Origin: Bacteroidota bacterium | GTDB lineage: Bacteria > Bacteroidota > Bacteroidia > AKYH767-A > 2013-40CM-41-45 | Length of the DNA: 64,000 nucleotides | Direction of reading: 5' to 3' | Assembly: GCA_016720935.1 (NCBI GenBank) | Contig: JADKJP010000002.1 | Span: 310,001 to 374,000, forward strand | Shown: one piece after another, positions 21,501-29,881 of the stretch | How positions within the stretch are numbered: the stretch's first letter is position 1 | Layout: each line of letters opens with the position of its first letter | Translations under genes and position numbers: made by a program | The notes under the pieces: generated by a model | Told to the model about the DNA's origin: nothing | Databases searched by the model: none | What the model saw: the letters and a program-made list of their open reading frames with translations, nothing else

Positions 21501-21648
21501 CCTCAATCAGATATTGGGAAAGCACTCTTGCCGCTTCATTCTTATCAATTTCATTTTCTTTTATATAATAAGTATTTCTTTCTAGGTTCTTTAACTTAGA
21601 TGAAACCAATTTATTTATTAGTTGTTCATAGAGCCCTTGTTGAATCAT
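18508..21648 (-). CDS. PLD-nuclease/SF2 helicase fusion (DUF3427-type), possible defence protein
   Basis: This 1046-residue protein has a helical N-terminus, then a phospholipase-D-like nuclease domain (about 135-275) with one HxK motif at H223-K225 and a GSSNISRSAL block near 241-250. The SF2 helicase core has Walker A AATGTGKT at 347-354, DEVHH at 442-446, TATPER at 468-473 and motif VI QQLGRGLR at 643-650. The last 330 residues match the layout of DUF3427-type C-termini. Proteins of this family (COG1061-like with COG3886-like nuclease) often lie in defence or restriction islands; a nucleic-acid-processing defence role is inferred, not shown. It stands alone between repeats, without methylase or other partner. 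Only one HxK motif is visible, so the nuclease may dimerise. Confidence 0.85.
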   Translation of the reverse strand: MIQQGLYEQLINKLVSSKLKNLERNTYYIKENEIDKNEAARVLSQYLIEVIRFALNLISGEDSIEKQIELSNKIILLLRTELKDEEFDEDLIATEAKILSAIFKKLDANFSDFEKHLKEITPYTRLSQSELFTGNNAGISLESELKKEILSSDKINFLVSFIKWTGIRIFEKELFEFTERGGQLKVITTSYMGATDLKAVEFLSDLKNTEIKVSYNTDNERLHAKAYLFFRNTGFHTGYIGSSNISRSALTNGLEWNIKVTTKEVGHIIDKFQKTFETYWQDKEFELFDKRIHTEKLRIALKKERVYERNNPAVYFDIKPFPFQEEILEKLETERTVHHRFKNLIVAATGTGKTVISAFDFKNFKKNNSNAKLLFVAHRKEILQQAQATFQGIFRDNNFGELWVDGIEPEKYDCVFASVQTLNNKIESLKLSESYYDFIIVDEVHHIAASSYRPILNRFKPKILLGLTATPERMDGEDILKDFCDTIAAEIRLPEALNRKLLCPFQYFGITDSVDLSHATWQNGRYLPSELTRIYTQNDKRVGEIISTLHKYLRDLNEVRALCFCVSQEHAQFMAEKFSLAGLKADYLVSSKSELREELRRKFLGKEINYLFVVDIFNEGIDIPDIDTVLFLRPTESLTVFLQQLGRGLRLAEGKECLTVLDFVGNSRPEYDLEGKFRALVGKTNTSIQKEIEDDFPHLPLGCTIVLEKKAKEFILQNVRSATLLNINQLLNKIRNYKHQTTLPLSLKNFSRFYHIPLQLIYKKYNWKRLCAKAEQIEDYPPTNEKEIFRAISKKWLSCNSISYFQFILELAKQDFKINFNKLSEEENLMCLMLHYDVWQEAGGFNSLEESITAIGKNKLLTLEIIEVLEILIDKIDFLEGEISLPYSQPLKLHSRYTREQILTAFGFHKFEAKSNKIEGVAFSSEKNTELLFITLNKSEKDFSPTTLYEDYAISENIFHWQTQNSVSPEKGKGLTYINHIQEKKRILLFVREKNNDEYGNTMASVFLGEGRLIEHYGSKPMSIKWELYEPMPPYLWKDSAKMAIG

Positions 21649-21832
21649 AATTTCAGTTACTAAAAAAGCAATAATAGTGTTAAAATTTAGCTAGTTAAAA
21701 CGCACTTCCGATTTCAAGTTAAGCAAGTTTTGTCATACATAGATGGTTCTATTTTTTATTTTAATCCAGTTAAAAGGATTGGCGGCCTCTCTAATTGTTT
21801 TTATTTACTTGCTAGCTCATTAAAATAACCCC

Positions 21833-21872
21833 AGGCACAGCTCAGTCACAAGCGGAGCACGGGCAAGGCGGA
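21833..21872. repeat. Relic of the 50-kb GC-rich palindromic element
   Basis: AGCGGAGCACGGGCAAGGCG near 21852-21871 matches the outer arm of the element at 50817-50869 (GAGCGAAGCACGGGAAAGGC). Only this end is preserved. The remainder of the 21649-21956 gap shows nothing else. Confidence 0.45.
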
Positions 21873-21956
21873 AATAAATAGCGGCTGAGTATCGTTCCAA
21901 AATTTTAAATCACGCAATCAAAAATTCCAGATATTCGCCCCATCAATCTTCTACAT

Positions 21957-22370
21957 ATGAGTGATCAGATCAATTCGAGTAAGGCGCCGGAGCCGGTGGG
22001 TTTGTATCCGCACGCGAGACGTGTCGGCAATCTTTTGTTTTTGAGCGGCGTGGGGCCGAGGGAAAGAGGGACGAAGAAAATTCCGGGTGTGGAGCTGGAT
22101 GAAAAAGGGAATATCGTGTTCTACGATATCGAAAAGCAGTGCCGGTCGGTGTTTCAGAATGTGAAGTATATCCTGGAAGATGCCGGATCGGGATGGGATA
22201 AGATTGTGGATGTGACGGTGTATCTGACGAATATGAAGGATGATTTTCCGGTTTATAATCGGCTTTGGGCGGAGTATTTTAAGGAGAATCCGCCGTGTAG
22301 AACGACGTTGGAAATCAATTGTTTGCCGACGCCGATAGGCATTGAACTTAAGGTGATTGCGATTATCTGA
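21957..22370 (+). CDS. RidA/YjgF-family protein
   Basis: The 137-residue product has the RidA fold signature: PVGLYPHARRVGNLLFLSGVG near the N-terminus, QNVKYILEDAGSGWDKIVDVTVYLTNM in the middle, and the C-terminal RTTLEINCLPTPIGIELKVIAI with Arg and Glu at the ligand-binding site. RidA proteins hydrolyse reactive enamine/imine intermediates made by PLP enzymes; the longer N-terminus with GLYPHAR resembles the 2-aminomuconate deaminase-like branch. The gene is monocistronic. Its last 63 bp are repeated in diverged form at 22510-22572. Confidence 0.85.
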   Translation: MSDQINSSKAPEPVGLYPHARRVGNLLFLSGVGPRERGTKKIPGVELDEKGNIVFYDIEKQCRSVFQNVKYILEDAGSGWDKIVDVTVYLTNMKDDFPVYNRLWAEYFKENPPCRTTLEINCLPTPIGIELKVIAII

Positions 22371-22395
22371 GTGAAGATTTCGCACAGAGATTTTG

Positions 22396-22614
22396 GTGCT
22401 TGGTGGTTGGTGCTTAGTGCTTGGAAGGGGATGTTTTAATTTCTTGTTTTCGGGCTTTTATTATTGTTTTTTAGGAGCATGGTTGTCCTTAATTCCTTCT
22501 ATAAAATTATTGGAAATCAATTGTTTGCCGACGCCTATCGACATTGAGCTCAAGGTGGTGGCTACTATCTGAGATTTAGTTATGAGTTAAGAATTATGAA
22601 TTATGAGTTGTGAG
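22396..22614 (+). repeat. G-type heptamer tracts after the RidA gene
   Basis: Units GTGCTTG, GTGGTTG, GTGCTTA, GTGCTTG run from 22396 to 22423, and TTATGAG, TTAAGAA, TTATGAA, TTATGAG, TTGTGAG from 22580 to 22614, both with a strict 7-bp period. The RidA-tail fragment lies between them. A C-type tract follows at 22790-22952. Confidence 0.7.
22510..22572 (+). pseudogene. Duplicated 3' end of a RidA-family gene
   Basis: TTG at 22510 opens 20 codons reading LEINCLPTPIDIELKVVATI then TGA, nearly the same as the end of the intact RidA gene at 22308-22370. The two are 202 bp apart. No start or upstream part of the gene remains. Most differences are synonymous or conservative, which suggests that the fragment comes from a second, once-functional copy. 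Confidence 0.75.
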
Positions 22615-22789
22615 TGGAAGCTTCTAATTCGTGGTCCATTAAATTATTATTCTTTTGAGATTTCCTAGCATCACGATCTTCCTTTTCTTTTTTAAATGTT
22701 AGAAAACCAGTCGTTTACGGAGTGATAATGGTCACTGAAGATCACGGATGGGCATGGATGCGGTGGATTTTGGAATTTATACCGTAAAT

Positions 22790-22952
22790 AATTCGTCCCC
22801 CGTCCCTTCTTACCAATTTCAGACGTTCTAATTCAGCATATATCATACGCCGGTTGTCCCCCGTCCATCGTCCCTCTTCCCATTTTCAGACTTAATAATT
22901 CAGCTAATTGATACCCCGTCCGTCCCCCGTCCCCAGTCCCTTGTCCCCTTGC
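22790..22952 (+). repeat. C-type heptamer tract (GTCCCCN units)
   Basis: Three blocks (about 22792-22808, 22853-22882, 22914-22952) consist of GTCCCCC, GTCCATC, GTCCCTC, GTCCCCA, GTCCCTT and GTCCCCT in a 7-bp register, separated by related AT-rich spacers (ATTTCAGAC, AATTCAGC). They lie about 70 bp before the predicted ileS promoter. Confidence 0.7.
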
Positions 22953-22992
22953 AACTAAAAAGCTGAAAAACAGTCAATTTTGACACACCAAG

Positions 22993-23027
22993 TTGCTTTC
23001 CAATAGCTTTTATTTTCCTTATTTTTG
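22993..23027 (+). promoter_or_regulatory. Predicted ileS promoter
   Basis: TATTTTTG at 23020-23027 fits TAnnTTTG exactly. A TTG at 22993-22995 is 24 bp upstream, slightly longer than usual. The leader to the ATG at 23104 would be about 70 nt. Confidence 0.45.
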
Positions 23028-23103
23028 CGGGCCTTAAAATGGGTGGGGTGGGATTGGTGGTTTTTGGGGATTTTGAGGTTTAAGAAATAAATGAAAAGAC
23101 TGT

Positions 23104-26100
23104 ATGTCATTGAAATACAGGGAATTTAAGCAGCTTGACCTGCCTTCTGTTTCCAGGGAAATCCTGGCGAAATGGGAAGCGGAGAAGACTTTTGAAGCCA
23201 GCGTGAACAGCCGGGAGGGCCGTCAGTCCTTTACTTTTTACGAGGGGCCCCCGTCGGCGAACGGACTTCCCGGCATTCACCATGTCATGGCCCGGGCGAT
23301 CAAGGATATTTTTTGTCGCTACAAAACACTCAAGGGTTTCCAGGTGAAACGCAAAGGTGGCTGGGATACGCATGGTTTGCCAATCGAACTCAGCGTTGAA
23401 AAAACACTGGGCATCCGCAAAGACGATATCGGCAAAACAATTTCCATCGAAGATTACAACAAAGCCTGCCGCAAGGAGGTGATGAAATACAAAGATGTGT
23501 GGGACGATCTCACACGCAAGATGGGTTATTGGGTGGATCTTGATCATCCTTACATCACTTTCACCAATGATTACATCGAAACATGCTGGTATCTCCTGAA
23601 AGAACTTTACAAAAAAGATCTTCTCTATAAAGGATACACCATTCAGCCTTATTCTCCTGCAGCGGGAACGGGATTGAGTTCGCATGAGTTGAATCAGCCG
23701 GGGACGTATAAGATGGTGAAGGACACCACAGCGGTTGTTCAATTTAGAATTCTGAATTCTGAATTAGGAATTGAAGGTCCGCTTTATTTTCTTGCCTGGA
23801 CGACGACACCGTGGACGCTTCCTTCTAATACTGCTTTGGCAGTGGGAGCGAAGATTACGTATGTCATGGTGCAAACGTATAATCCGTATTCGCATCAACT
23901 TGTGAATGTGATTCTGGCAAAGGATCTCCTGGGTCGTTATTTCCCGGAGAAAAATGCGGAATTGAAAATGGAAGATTACAAAGCAGGCGACAAAGCGATT
24001 CCGTTTCGTGTGCTGAAAGAATTTACCGGAAAAGATTTTGAAGGTGTTCGCTACGAACAACTGCTTCCCTACGCGCAGCCTGCGGATGGCGATGCTTTCC
24101 GTGTGGTGCTGGGTGATTTTGTAACTACAGAAGACGGAACAGGTATCGTTCACATCGCGCCGAGTTTTGGTGCGGATGACTTTCGTGTCGCGAAACAGAA
24201 TGGAATCGGTTCCCTGACACTGGTCGACAAGCAGGGAAAATTTACTTCCGAACTTGGTGAATTCGCGGGGGAGTATGTAAAAGAACAATACCTCACCGAC
24301 GAAGAAAAAGAAACAGAACGCAAAAAACAGGGCGGTGAAAAATATTTATCGGTTGATGAACGTCTTGTTATCAAACTGAAGAAAGAAGGAAAAGCATTCA
24401 AAGCGGAGAAATACGAACACACGTATCCGCATTGCTGGAGAACTGATAAACCGGTTTTGTATTATCCGCTTGATTCCTGGTTCATCCGCACCACAGCGAA
24501 AAAGATCGCCTGGTTGAACTGAACAAAACGATCAACTGGAAACCGGAGAGTACAGGTACGGGAAGATTCGGCAACTGGCTGGAAAATCTGGTCGACTGGA
24601 ACCTGAGCCGTTCGCGCTATTGGGGAATTCCATTGCCGATCTGGAGAACGGAAGATGGCAGCGAAGAAATTTGTGTGGGCTCCGTTCAGGAATTGCACGA
24701 TGAAATTGAAAAGGCAATCAAAGCCGGATTGATGAAATCGAATCCGTACAAAGAAATTGAACAATCTACATTCAACATTCATCAATCATCATTTGATCTC
24801 CATCGTCCCTATGTTGATGATGTAATTCTTGTTTCCGCTTCCGGCAAACCAATGAAGCGCGAACTGGATCTGATCGATGTTTGGTTTGACAGCGGCGCCA
24901 TGCCTTACGCGCAGTGGCATTATCCTTTTGAGAACAAAGGAGAATTTGCTTCCGCATATCCCGCGGATTTCATCGCGGAAGGTGTGGACCAGACACGCGG
25001 ATGGTTTTTCACTTTGCATGCAATCGCTGTGCTTGCATTTGATTCGATTGCTTTCAAAAATGTTGTGAGCAATGGATTGGTGCTTGACAAGAATGGAAAT
25101 AAAATGTCCAAACGTCTGGGCAATGCCGTGGATCCGTTTGAGACATTGAGTAAATACGGTCCGGATGCGACGCGCTGGTACATGATCAGCAATGCTTCGC
25201 CATGGGACAATCTTAAATTCAACATCGAAGGCATCACTGAAGTTCAAAGAAAGTTCTTTGGTACCTTGTACAATACCTATTCTTTCTTCGCGTTGTATGC
25301 AAATATCGACGGCTTCCGCTATGCTGAACCGGAGGTTCCATACAGCGAAAGAACAGAGCTTGATCGCTGGATTTTATCCGAATTGAATTCGCTGATAAAA
25401 GTCGTGGATCTTGCTTATGCGGATTACGAACCGACAAAAGCCTGTCGTGCGATCTCAGATTTTGTGAGTGAGCATTTGAGTAACTGGTACGTGCGTCTGA
25501 GTCGTCGTCGCTTCTGGAAAGGCGATTACACCAAAGACAAGATCGCTGCTTACCAGACCTTGTATACTTGTCTGGAGACTGTCGCGATTCTCATGTCGCC
25601 TGTTGCTCCGTTCTACAGTGACAGTTTGTTTTGTGATCTGAATGCAGTTTCCGGAAAATGGAAGGTGAATTCTGTTCACCTGGCGGATTATCCTGTGAGC
25701 GCGGAAGAGCACATCAACAAAGGTCTCGAAGAGCGGATGGAACTTGGTCAGCAGATTTCTTCGATGGTATTGTCGCTGCGCAAAAAGGTGAATATCCGTG
25801 TGCGTCAGCCCTCTGAACAAGATCCTCTTGCCCGTGCTGGAAGAGGGTTTCCGCGAGAAAGTGGAGCTGGTGAGGGATCTGATCCTTGCGGAGGTGAATG
25901 TGAAAGACATCGAATACATCCACGATACCAAGGGCATTCTGACCAAGAAGATCAAGGCGAATTTCAAAGTATTGGGAAAGAAAGTAGGTGGTTTGATGAA
26001 AGATGTTGCCACTGCTATTTCCGGTTTTTCACAGGAGGATATTTCCCGTTTTGAGCAGGAAAAGCAATTTTCGCTCGAGGTAGGTGGACAAAATGTACTC

Positions 26101-26490
26101 CTGGTGCCCGAGGATGTGGAGATCAGTTCGGAAGATATTCCGGGCTGGCAGGTGACGAGCGAAGGCCGCTTAACGGTGGCTTTGGACATCACGATCACGG
26201 AGCAACTGAAGGAGGAAGGCATTGCCAGGGAATTCATCAACCGGGTGCAGAATTTGAGAAAAGACAAGGGCTTTGAGGTGACCGACAGGATCGACCTGAA
26301 AGTGCTGAACCACGCGTCAATTCTGCCTTCCCTGATCAATAATAAAGATTATATTTGCGCGGAAATTTTAGCAGCCTCACTGGAATTGGTTGAGCGTCTG
26401 GATGGCGAAGACGCGGTAGAAGTAGAGGTCGACGATGATATTTTAACACGAATCAGCATAACAAAACACGTAGCGTCTCTCGTTAACTGA
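23104..26490 (+). CDS. ileS: Isoleucyl-tRNA synthetase, two frameshifts in the sequence
   Basis: The three consecutive frames together give about 1129 residues, the usual length for Bacteroidota IleRS. The class I HIGH signature appears as GIHH at residues 57-60, the Bacteroidota form; WDTHGLPIE follows, the editing domain lies in the middle (TTPWTLPSN), and KMSKR is in NKMSKRLGNAVDPF. The first break is a missing A in the five-A run at 24499-24503 (restoring AKKDRLVELNKTINW). The second is one extra C in the CCC run at 25809-25811 (restoring VRQPLNKILLPVLEE). As the gene should be essential and is otherwise well preserved, these are probably sequence errors. The enzyme charges tRNA-Ile in the cytoplasm. 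Confidence 0.9.
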
Positions 26491-26536
26491 CCCCTACCGG
26501 AGCCCTCGCCTTAATCACACAGTAATTCGTTTTCAC

Positions 26537-27337
26537 ATGAGCAAAAAGTCTACTAAAAAAGCGAAACCCGCACCGAAAGCCAAAGCAAAGCCTAAGGCCA
26601 AAGCAAAACCGGCTCCAGCAAAGAAAGCTGCGAAAGCGAAACCTGCTGTGAAAGCGAAAGCAAAACCTGTTGCCAAAGCAAAGGCAAAAGCTCCAGCGAA
26701 AGTGGTTGCTAAAAAACCGGCTGCTAAACCGGTAGCAAAAGCAGTGAGTAAAGTTGTGAGTAAACCTGCAGCGAAAGCTCCTGTAAAACCGGTAGCAAAA
26801 GCTCCGGCGAAAGTTGTTAGCAAGGCTGCTGAACCAAAGAAACCTGTGGCTAGTCCGCCACCTAAACCAACAGAATCTAAACCTGCGATTTCTAAACATA
26901 TGCCATTTCACAAAAAGCACGAGCCCGCGCGTGAGATTGTACGCACGCCGGAAGAGAGTGGAAAGAACCGTTATTCCGACAATGAGCTGGAAGAGTTTCG
27001 CGACATCATCATGAAAAAACTTGAAGATGCACGTCGTGAGCTGATCACCCTTCAGGCACAACTTACCGCTGCCAACGAGCACGGTACCGATGATACTGCC
27101 AGCACTTTCAAAATGCTGGAAGATGGTTCCGATTCACTCGCGAAAGAAGAAGCCGGACAACTTGCAAGCCGTCAGAAGAAATTTATCGAGCAATTGGAAA
27201 ACGCATTGGTGCGTATCGAAAATAAAACCTACGGCATCTGCCGCGTAACCGGTAAACTCATTCCAAAAGAAAGACTGCGCGCTGTTCCGCACACGACACA
27301 GTCTATCGAAGCAAAATTGAAACAATACAGAGACTGA
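26537..27337 (+). CDS. TraR/DksA-family protein with Lys/Ala-rich N-terminal extension
   Basis: The 266-residue protein has two parts. Residues 1-120 are a Lys-Ala-Pro-rich low-complexity region resembling histone H1 tails. Residues about 135-266 match Bacteroidota TraR/DksA proteins (NRYSDNELEEFRDIIMKKLE, GTDDTASTF, KTYGICRVTGKLIPKERL). The classical four-Cys zinc finger is reduced: only one Cys (YGICRVTG) remains, which is common in this branch. It probably binds RNA polymerase or nucleic acid, with the basic tail adding DNA affinity; this is inferred. The gene follows ileS by 46 bp in the same direction. Confidence 0.85.
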   Translation: MSKKSTKKAKPAPKAKAKPKAKAKPAPAKKAAKAKPAVKAKAKPVAKAKAKAPAKVVAKKPAAKPVAKAVSKVVSKPAAKAPVKPVAKAPAKVVSKAAEPKKPVASPPPKPTESKPAISKHMPFHKKHEPAREIVRTPEESGKNRYSDNELEEFRDIIMKKLEDARRELITLQAQLTAANEHGTDDTASTFKMLEDGSDSLAKEEAGQLASRQKKFIEQLENALVRIENKTYGICRVTGKLIPKERLRAVPHTTQSIEAKLKQYRD

Positions 27338-27350
27338 GAGAGTGAATATT

Positions 27351-27402
27351 GAAGGGTGAAGAGTAAAGAGTTTGCAAAAGCACTCTTCACTCTTCACCCT
27401 TC
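27351..27402 (+). repeat. Heptamer hairpin after the dksA-like gene
   Basis: Three G-type units (GAAGGGT, GAAGAGT, AAAGAGT; about 27351-27371) are answered by ACTCTTC, ACTCTTC, ACCCTTC (27382-27402), giving an almost perfect 21-bp stem with a 10-nt loop, 13 bp after the stop codon. It can serve as a terminator or processing hairpin. Confidence 0.75.
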
Positions 27403-27416
27403 ACTATTTAATAAGC

Positions 27417-27487
27417 CACACCCACACTCACACTCACACTCACACTCACACTCACACTCACACTCACTCCCACACTCACACTCACAC
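27417..27487 (+). repeat. CACACT hexamer tract abutting the lspA start
   Basis: About eleven CACACT/CACACC units with one CACTCC interruption run up to the base before the ATG at 27488. An in-frame reading would give alternating His-Ser, but this is not expected to be translated. The tract forms an unstructured C/A-rich leader. Confidence 0.85.
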
Positions 27488-28177
27488 ATGTCTTCCCTCA
27501 CTTCCAACCCTCTCTTCAAGCGCGCGGCACTCATCGTGTTTCTCGTGTTGCTTATGGATCAGGTGGTGAAGATCTGGATCAAGACACACATGTATCTGGG
27601 TGAGGAATATGAAGTCACGAAATGGTTTGTGATTCATTTCACGGAGAACAACGGGATGGCTTTCGGAATGGAATTCGGTGGCAAGGCCGGAAAAATATTT
27701 CTCAGTCTGTTCCGGATTTTTGCATCGCTTGGAATCGGCTGGTACCTGATTCATCTGGTTCGTCAGAAATCGCATCCGCTCATCATCACCTGTTTCGCTT
27801 TTATTTTCGCGGGAGCTGTCGGCAACATCATCGACAGCGCGGTGTACGGATTGATTTTCTCCGACAGTATGAATGGTGTTTCTACCTTTCTTCCTCCGGA
27901 AGGAGGTTACGCGGGCTTTCTGCACGGTCGTGTTGTCGACATGATTTATTTCCCGCTCGTCTCCGGACGTTTTCCCGACTGGCTGCCGATCTGGGGCGGA
28001 GACACGTTTTTGTTTTTCCGGCCGGTATTTAACATCGCTGATTCATCGATATCGATTGGCGTTGTTCTTTTTATTATTTTTCAGAATAAATTTTCGCATA
28101 CCCTGAAAAAGAAAGACGATGAACAGGTGACAGAAGCCGCTCCGGTTGTGACGGATTCTGCAGAAAACATTTCGTAG
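27488..28177 (+). CDS. lspA: Lipoprotein signal peptidase II
   Basis: The 229-residue protein has four membrane segments (starting RAALIVFLVLLMDQVVKIW) and the LspA signatures: FTENNGMAFGM (conserved Asn and Ala), GNIIDSAVYG near residue 118 and FNIADSSI near 184, supplying the two catalytic Asp residues. It cleaves prolipoprotein signal peptides in the inner membrane. It is longer than the E. coli enzyme because of a loop (SMNGVSTFLPPEGGYAGF) and a charged C-terminal tail, as is usual in Bacteroidota. The start is set at ATG 27488 because the upstream codons come from the CACACT tract. Confidence 0.9.
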   Translation: MSSLTSNPLFKRAALIVFLVLLMDQVVKIWIKTHMYLGEEYEVTKWFVIHFTENNGMAFGMEFGGKAGKIFLSLFRIFASLGIGWYLIHLVRQKSHPLIITCFAFIFAGAVGNIIDSAVYGLIFSDSMNGVSTFLPPEGGYAGFLHGRVVDMIYFPLVSGRFPDWLPIWGGDTFLFFRPVFNIADSSISIGVVLFIIFQNKFSHTLKKKDDEQVTEAAPVVTDSAENIS

Positions 28178-28217
28178 CCTTTACGTTTGCAGGGGATAAA
28201 TTTCCATACACATCTCT

Positions 28218-29591
28218 ATGAAAAAACTGCTGCTTGCATTCTGTATCCTGTTTTGTTCCGCATTCGTTCATGCACAAAACACGGACAGCCTCATGATCCG
28301 GAAAATCTATTCTGAAATTTTATTGAATGGAATGGCGCATTCCTGGCTAAGAGATTTATCGGTGAATGTCGGAGCCCGACTTACGGGTTCACAGGAAGCG
28401 GAAAAAGCTGTGCAGGTTACGGAGATCATGATGAAAAATGCCGGTGCGGATTCGGTGTGGTTGCAGCCGGTGATGGTTCCGCATTGGGTGAGAGGCGCGA
28501 AAGAAAGCGCGAAGATCATTGAAGCAAACAAACACGAACAGGAAGTTCCGGTTACAGCACTGGGTGGTTCTGTTTCCACTCCCGCGGAAGGAATTACGGC
28601 AAACATTATAGAAGTAAAAACATTTGATGAGCTGGAGAAACTGGGTCGTGAAAAAATTCAGGGGAAAATAGTTTTCTACAATCATCCTTTTGATGAAACA
28701 CTGATCAATACATTCGAAGCTTATGGTGAAGCGGCGGAGTATCGTTGGTCGGGGCCGAGTGAAGCGGCACGTTATGGAGCGATCGCTTCTGTGTGTCGTT
28801 CGATGACAAACGCAAGCGATGATTTTCCGCATACCGGAGCGATGGGTTACAATGATTCATTACCAAAAATTCCCTGCGCCGCGATCAGTACCAATGCCGC
28901 GGATCTGCTCAGCAGGATTTTGCGTTCGAACGCGGAGACAAAATTTTTTCTGAAACTCAACAGCCAGATGCTCGACAGCGTTTTATCACACAATGTTGTT
29001 GGTGAAATTCGCGGCAGCGAACATCCTGAAGAAATTATTGTAATCGGCGGACATCTGGATTCCTGGGACACCGGAAAAGGCGCGCACGATGACGGAGCAG
29101 GAGTGGTGCAGGCGATAGAAATTATCCGTGCGATGAAAGCACTTGGAATAAAACCAAAACGTACCATCCGCGCTGTTGCTTTTATGAATGAAGAAAATGG
29201 ATTGCGTGGAGGAAAAAAATATGCGGAGCTTGCCGGAAAGAATACTGAAAAGCATATCGCGGCGATGGAAAGTGATGCCGGTGGTTTTACACCTTATGGT
29301 TTTGGTTTTGATATGAGCGATGAAAAACGCGCGATCGTAAAAAAATGGACTCCTTTATTCCGACCCTATCTGCTCTGGAATTTTGATGAAACGCATGGTG
29401 GCTCCGACATCGGTCCATTGAAGCGCGAATTGAAAGTGCCACTGATCGGCCTGGTGGTGGATTCACAGCGATATTTCGATTATCATCACGCCGCTTCGGA
29501 TACATTTGACAAAGTGAACAAACGCGAACTGTTGCTGGGAGCCGCTGCGATGGCTTCGATGGCGTACTTGCTGAGTACTTACGGACTTTAA
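28218..29591 (+). CDS. Secreted M28-family metallopeptidase (carboxypeptidase Q-like)
   Basis: The 457-residue protein has a signal peptide ending FVHAQ. A PA-like insertion lies at about 105-240 and the M28 zinc peptidase domain after it. Metal ligands are visible in GGHLDSWDTG (near 275), GAHDDGAG (285-292), NEENGLRGG (near 323), ESDAGG (352) and DYHHAASDTFD (near 420). The order and spacing fit plasma glutamate carboxypeptidase/carboxypeptidase Q-like aminodipeptidases. It probably acts on peptides in the periplasm or outside. It lies 40 bp after lspA in the same direction. Confidence 0.9.
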   Translation: MKKLLLAFCILFCSAFVHAQNTDSLMIRKIYSEILLNGMAHSWLRDLSVNVGARLTGSQEAEKAVQVTEIMMKNAGADSVWLQPVMVPHWVRGAKESAKIIEANKHEQEVPVTALGGSVSTPAEGITANIIEVKTFDELEKLGREKIQGKIVFYNHPFDETLINTFEAYGEAAEYRWSGPSEAARYGAIASVCRSMTNASDDFPHTGAMGYNDSLPKIPCAAISTNAADLLSRILRSNAETKFFLKLNSQMLDSVLSHNVVGEIRGSEHPEEIIVIGGHLDSWDTGKGAHDDGAGVVQAIEIIRAMKALGIKPKRTIRAVAFMNEENGLRGGKKYAELAGKNTEKHIAAMESDAGGFTPYGFGFDMSDEKRAIVKKWTPLFRPYLLWNFDETHGGSDIGPLKRELKVPLIGLVVDSQRYFDYHHAASDTFDKVNKRELLLGAAAMASMAYLLSTYGL

Positions 29592-29630
29592 AATTTTCGT
29601 CCCATCGCGTTAATAATTTGCCTTACTAAT

Positions 29631-29660
29631 ATTCGTGCATTCGTGGCAATAAAAACTCCG
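29631..29660. repeat. ATTCGTGCATTCGTGG repeat, copy 1
   Basis: ATTCGTGCATTCGTGGCAAT and the following AAAAACTCCG are repeated at 29813-29842, and in inverted form at 33124-33147. The copies are intergenic, with no coding content. The 29592-29881 gap also has the short heptamer tract at 29724-29751. Confidence 0.7.
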
Positions 29661-29723
29661 TTGGTCCAAGTCCGCTAGCGCACGTGCTTTCCTTAAAGAC
29701 ATGTCCCATCAAGGCTTAATTAG

Positions 29724-29751
29724 AAAGTCAAAAATCAAAAGTCAAAAATAT
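29724..29751. repeat. Short heptamer tract (AAAGTCA units)
   Basis: AAAGTCA, AAAATCA, AAAGTCA, AAAATAT follow each other in a strict 7-bp register. It is the shortest member of the heptamer class here. Confidence 0.5.
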
Positions 29752-29812
29752 TCAATGATCAAATCCTTTGAAAGAAAAGGAAATTAATTCTCAAGGTTGT
29801 TGAATAGAAACC

Positions 29813-29842
29813 ATTCGTGCATTCGTGGCAATAAAAACTCCG
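29813..29842. repeat. ATTCGTGCATTCGTGG repeat, copy 2
   Basis: It is identical to copy 1 over at least 28 bp, in the same direction, 182 bp downstream. It lies between the 3' ends of two convergent genes. Confidence 0.7.
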
Positions 29843-29881
29843 CTGGATATTTTCACTAAGGGCAAAGGGGTCCTTAGCATT

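Noticed and set aside
26483..27082. Antisense open frame rich in Phe/Arg/Ser opposite the Lys/Ala-rich tail
   Set aside because: It arises from the repeated Lys-Ala codons read backwards and has no independent support.
27356..27487. Possible N-terminal extension of LspA with alternating His-Ser residues
   Set aside because: The extension is encoded by the CACACT tract and the preceding hairpin. LspA starts with its first membrane segment directly after the ATG at 27488, and a His-Ser tail is not known for this family.
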